Shown piece after piece: positions 60,201 through 64,000 of a stretch of 64,000 nucleotides of DNA. The position numbers and the translations under genes are program-made. Within the stretch, counting starts at the first letter, position 1, and each line of letters starts with the position of its first letter. Below the pieces are notes generated by a model. It ran no database searches, had not been told where the DNA came from, and was given only the letters and a program-made list of their open reading frames with translations. Origin of the DNA: Epiperipatus broadwayi (Eukaryota > Onychophora > Udeonychophora > Euonychophora > Peripatidae); the NCBI GenBank assembly GCA_028023455.1, contig JAQFVV010000042.1, positions 5,849,922-5,913,921 on the forward strand, in the 5' to 3' direction.

Positions 60201-60585
60201 AGGCTACTACAGATATACCTGTATAATATTGTAAATTATATAGTTAGCTTCGTGGTCAATTTAATAAAAAAAATTATTTGCTTTGTAAATAATTAGTGCC
60301 ATGTTATATATTTCTACTGTGGGTAAGGGTTTGGAATAGTGACACATTTAATTGTTGATATGGTAGAAATACATCATTGACATACAATTATATTGTTTTA
60401 TCATGTTAAAAATTTTTAAATTTTTTTGTTTTATTTAATAAACATTGCTAACTTGATTTACATTAAACTGATCTCTAGATTATCAAAATCATTTATGCTT
60501 TAATTTATCAACCAATAACCAAGGATACACATACACATTTCACTGTTTTATAACAACACAGCAATATGCTTGGATGGATCTTTAA
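57235..60585. other. Mostly featureless; higher-complexity patches
   Basis: 58980-59200 and 59470-59780 are less AT-rich than their surroundings, with words such as CCTGACCCTGGGAGCGC near 59535. No coherent frame or known element emerges. They may be worn DNA transposons. Confidence 0.35.
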
Positions 60586-60589
60586 ATCA

Positions 60590-60870
60590 ATTGGAACCTA
60601 TATAGTGGTGTAAGTTCACCCTTGAAGAGAGCCAAAGGCAGATTTCTCCCTGAGTTCGAATACTGAGGCATAATGGAGCCCAAACAAGGGGTGAATATGG
60701 ATGAACTACCCCATCTAAATTTAATGTGTAAACACAAAGCTAGCCCATTGGAGATAAATACTATTATAGGTTGGGTACTTCATGTCATTAACAGCATCTT
60801 ACCCTAGGTCTGACCATAGTGAGATGCACCCCTGTGGTAAAAACCCCAACCCATTATATATATATATATA
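60590..60870 (+). repeat. Unclassified SINE-like repeat ending in a TA microsatellite
   Basis: The sequence from 60600 to 60850 is much richer in G and C. It contains a B-box-like GAGTTCGAATACTGAGG at 60651 and ends with AACCCCAACCCA followed by a (TA) run (60854-60871). The order of a promoter-like box, a unique body and a simple repeat suits a tRNA-type SINE, although no clear A box is visible. Confidence 0.4.
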
Positions 60871-61715
60871 ATGTAAATATTACAGGAATTGCATATATTC
60901 AAAAAAATCTAGTTACTATTAATAATTATAGTAGTAATATTACTTTTTTAAAATAAATAATCTTATCTAATCATTAATTTATTATTTTAAAAAATGAAAT
61001 TGATATTTATTTGCTTTGAATAAATTTTATATTTCATTTGATTTCTAAAAATATGAAGCTCGTGTACTTGTAGAAGAAAAGCAAAAGTATTACAGTTAAA
61101 CAAAAAAGAAATATTTTTTAACTAAAGAACATTAGAAAATAAGTCAAGATTGGGGTGAAGTTAACTATTTATGTGGAGAAATGTTTCTAGCTTACGTTAT
61201 TAACAATAGATATTAAAAAAATAATTCAAACAATTTATTTTTATATAGAATCAAAGAGAGCAGACTAGATGACTGGAATGCTATAACTATATGTGATCGA
61301 TTAAGAGTTTACTGTATAAGTTTTATAATAATATTTTTAATATGCAAATCCTTACAATTATTCACGAAAAGATATACAAATAATATATCACAAACAATAA
61401 AAGTACTTTTTTGTATAATTCAAGTTATCGGAAAAGTTGTAAAATAGATTTTTGCTTTTAACTTTTTAATTTTTTTAACTCTGTAAATGCTTAATTAATT
61501 GTATTAATAAAGTAAATAATAAAATATAGCAATGTTAGTAAAATAACATTACAGAAAAGTAACTTTTGGCCTGTTGTATAATAATAAGGTATGGATTTAT
61601 CATTATATGCATTATTGAATGGAAAAAACAACAGAATTTTGTTTAAAGTAATGATCTAGTTTAGATTCTAAATTTTTTATTAGTCATTAGAGTAGAAATT
61701 ATCCAATAATGAATA

Positions 61716-61886
61716 ATATTTCTGTAGTATAATTTTCATTACACCACTCACATAAGGTAAGGAATGTCACTTTTTTCACATGTCGTTGATCATATGATTA
61801 CATTCCTCCAATAGGTGTTAAAAGTGGATAGAAAACATTCCTTATCATGCTTGGGTGGTGTAATGGAAATTATGCTACAGAAATAT
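61716..61886. mobile_element. MITE family 'TTCTGTAGTATAA', copy 2 (complete, 171 bp)
   Basis: The left end ATATTTCTGTAGTATAATTT and the right end AAATTATGCTACAGAAATAT are near-perfect inverted repeats. The pairing continues inward (TTCATTACACCA against TGGTGTAATGGA, and AAGGAATGT against ACATTCCTT). The interior GTGTTAAAAGTGGATA is shared with 13512-13735 and 16843. At 171 bp with almost fully complementary halves, it is a typical short foldback MITE. Confidence 0.88.
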
Positions 61887-61889
61887 AGT

Positions 61890-64000
61890 TCAGATTCTTC
61901 TACTATTGTGAGGTTATCATAGTCATTTATTTTCTAATAACTTTAATCCTAAAAATACTTTCAAGTAAAAATTTCTAATTTTTACTATACATCATAAATA
62001 ATACTCGTAATAAATAAATAAAAATTTAAATTTAAGTTCCAGACTGAAAGTATCAAAAGAAAAATAATTTATTTATTTAGGTGGGGGGGTGGGGGGGGGT
62101 ACAATTAATAATTGTCTCTTTTAAAAGTTATAAAAAATGGAATTAATCTATCAAATAAAATTTCTAAATGATTACTAAATAGTTTAAATGAATTACAAAT
62201 TGTCACAAAAAAATTAGATATATAAACCTTTTGTTTATTTTAATGTTTAAATCAATATATGATCTATGAACACAGTAATTTTAACATTATTAAATTATGA
62301 GTCATTGTTTGCTGACAAGATTTTTGAAGGCTTGTGTATTGAGAGAAAGATTAGTGAGGGGTTTTTTTTTTCTGAAGTGAAACTTGTATCTCACCAGCAA
62401 ACCATTCTATCAAAAAAATAAGTTAATAAAAATCATATAATTATATAAAATATCTTAATCATACAGTTACATAATTTAATGTGCTTACAGTTTATATTTA
62501 ATCACTATTTGAGAGTGGTAATCTTCAGCTATTTGTGTAAGCATGGCTAATAAGTAAATATTTAATAGTAGTAGCAAAGAAATCCCTGGATTAGTTTTAG
62601 GCTAATGGTCTTCATCAATAGGAAACATTTAAAAACTAATCCAGGAATCTGACATTAAGTAATCATAGATTATTCTGACAGGTGACTCACACCCTATTTT
62701 GTTTGCCAAATATTAATTAGTGTATTTTTGGCAGCCTCACTAATAAACTATTTAATTAAATGATATTTACACAATTAAATAATTATATAAAGTCATTTAA
62801 CAAATGTAATTTTAATCGAGGCCTATTCACAACAATGATTCCCCAATAAATATAGAAATGATGGTTGATTATTTTGTTACTGGATAAAAACTTTTTGTAA
62901 GCTAGCATGAGAGGTATGTTGTTTTTTAATTATTCATGCACAATGCTTATATTTCTTGAAATCACTCTTACTGCTAATGCATGATTGTAAATGCTGATAA
63001 AAAATGTTAATGGCTTCTAATATTTATAGTTCTGGAAGATATGGATAGCCTGGCCTGAGTGAAAGAACCTGATTAGATTGGAATACATATTATAAACCAT
63101 TAACATTTTATTATGTGTTTGAAGTATAGTAGTGATAAAAGTGATTTCAAGTGATATACGGTTGATTGCATGAGTTGAAAGATAGGGAAATGATTTTTAA
63201 AAAAGAAAAATCTGTAGTTTTAAATAATTGTAGTCTAATTTAAAATCTATATCTGAAATGAAAAAAAAGTAATAATTTCTAATGTAATAAAGAATGGATA
63301 ATGATCATTTGTGTATTTATTGAAGTCATCATTGTGAATAATGCTGCTAAACTTACAACACTTGCATTTACATTTTTTAAATAATTAAGTGTAATCAACT
63401 CATCATAAGGCATCCATCATCAGTATTCTTTGGTCCTGAAATCAGTATCATAGAAATATTTATTTTTTCATGGCTCTATCATCTCACTTAGTAATTTTAT
63501 TCCATCTATTATTGACAATTCATGGTATCAAGTCAATATTTTTATTCCTGGATAGATTTTTTTTTAAAAAAAAAAATTGAAACAATGTAAAATATTATTA
63601 CTGTGCACATATACACATATTATAATTAATTTGAATAATGATGCCTTAATTAAATTTTTATAAACTCTAATTATAGACTTCCCAAAATATTTTTATGATT
63701 TTGTTGCAGATGTATGTATATCTTTCAAAGTTTTGTAGTTTTAGGGTAGGATCTTATTTAGGAACACATAAAAAAAAAATTTGTTGTCAAAAAATTGTTT
63801 AAAAAAATCAAAACAAAAACACAAGCATTATTTCACCACCTTCCAGCATAATACTTTAATTATAAATTAACATGCAATCAGATCTTTCAAATGTATCAAA
63901 CTTCTGTCATTATTTTGGAGCAATGAGATGAAGTAAAGAAACTTGTCATAATTACTAAAGCACATTAGACTATATTTTTTAAATTAAAGCAAAATGTCAG
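61890..64000. other. Featureless intronic DNA with a G-rich tract
   Basis: GTGGGGGGGTGGGGGGGGGT lies at 62081-62100. Nothing else is supported to the window end. Confidence 0.5.

Overview
The window is strongly AT-rich, non-bacterial DNA with no dense coding. It has long homopolymer runs, tRNA-derived SINEs, hAT elements, inverted-repeat MITEs and reverse-transcriptase remnants. It reads as an animal nuclear genome. The only host gene I can support is the first coding exon of the GRB2/drk/sem-5 adaptor, at 18059-18136 on the + strand. It encodes 26 residues of the N-terminal SH3 domain and ends in a phase-0 splice donor at the same codon as in vertebrate GRB2. His at residue 7 (as in fly drk, versus Tyr in vertebrates) suggests a protostome; an arthropod or a mollusc would fit, and I cannot say which. 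I found no later GRB2 exon by eye, so 18137-64000 is probably one very large first intron and 1-18058 is the 5' flank.

Layout. 1-5000: a 2.5-kb near-perfect palindrome (884-3412), flanking DNA of the same repeat family, and a five-unit GC-richer tandem array (4680-4990). 5192-6051: a hAT element with perfect 8-bp target duplications and a broken transposase C-terminus. 7560-11375: a decayed AT-rich palindrome carrying nested insertions: a CAGGGGTGGCC-type hAT at its centre, a palindromic MITE in one arm, and another hAT in the other arm, which itself holds a further inverted-repeat element. 11640-13740: two head-to-head copies of a dead reverse transcriptase and two MITEs. 13800-15690: tandem repeats and a MITE with long terminal inverted repeats. 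17400-18136: GRB2 5' region and exon. 18137-26230: quiet intron. 26230-30840: an LTR-like block, a tRNA-SINE, and a second copy of the large repeat family with a clean 186-bp insertion flanked by a 7-bp duplication. 33511-34150: a sharply GC-rich, strand-asymmetric block of unknown origin. 37321-38530: MITE and unclassified repeat. 38530-64000: mostly featureless intron, with a third, diverged large-repeat relative (52440-54990), local tandem duplications, SINEs and a MITE.

The strongest unusual signal is the noncoding family seen at 884-4454, 28205-30840 and (diverged) 52440-54990. It is long, has no recognisable protein, keeps an ordered set of GC-containing motifs, and occurs once as a head-to-head palindrome. 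Comparing two copies exposes a datable insertion. All boundaries and identities were read by eye without searches.
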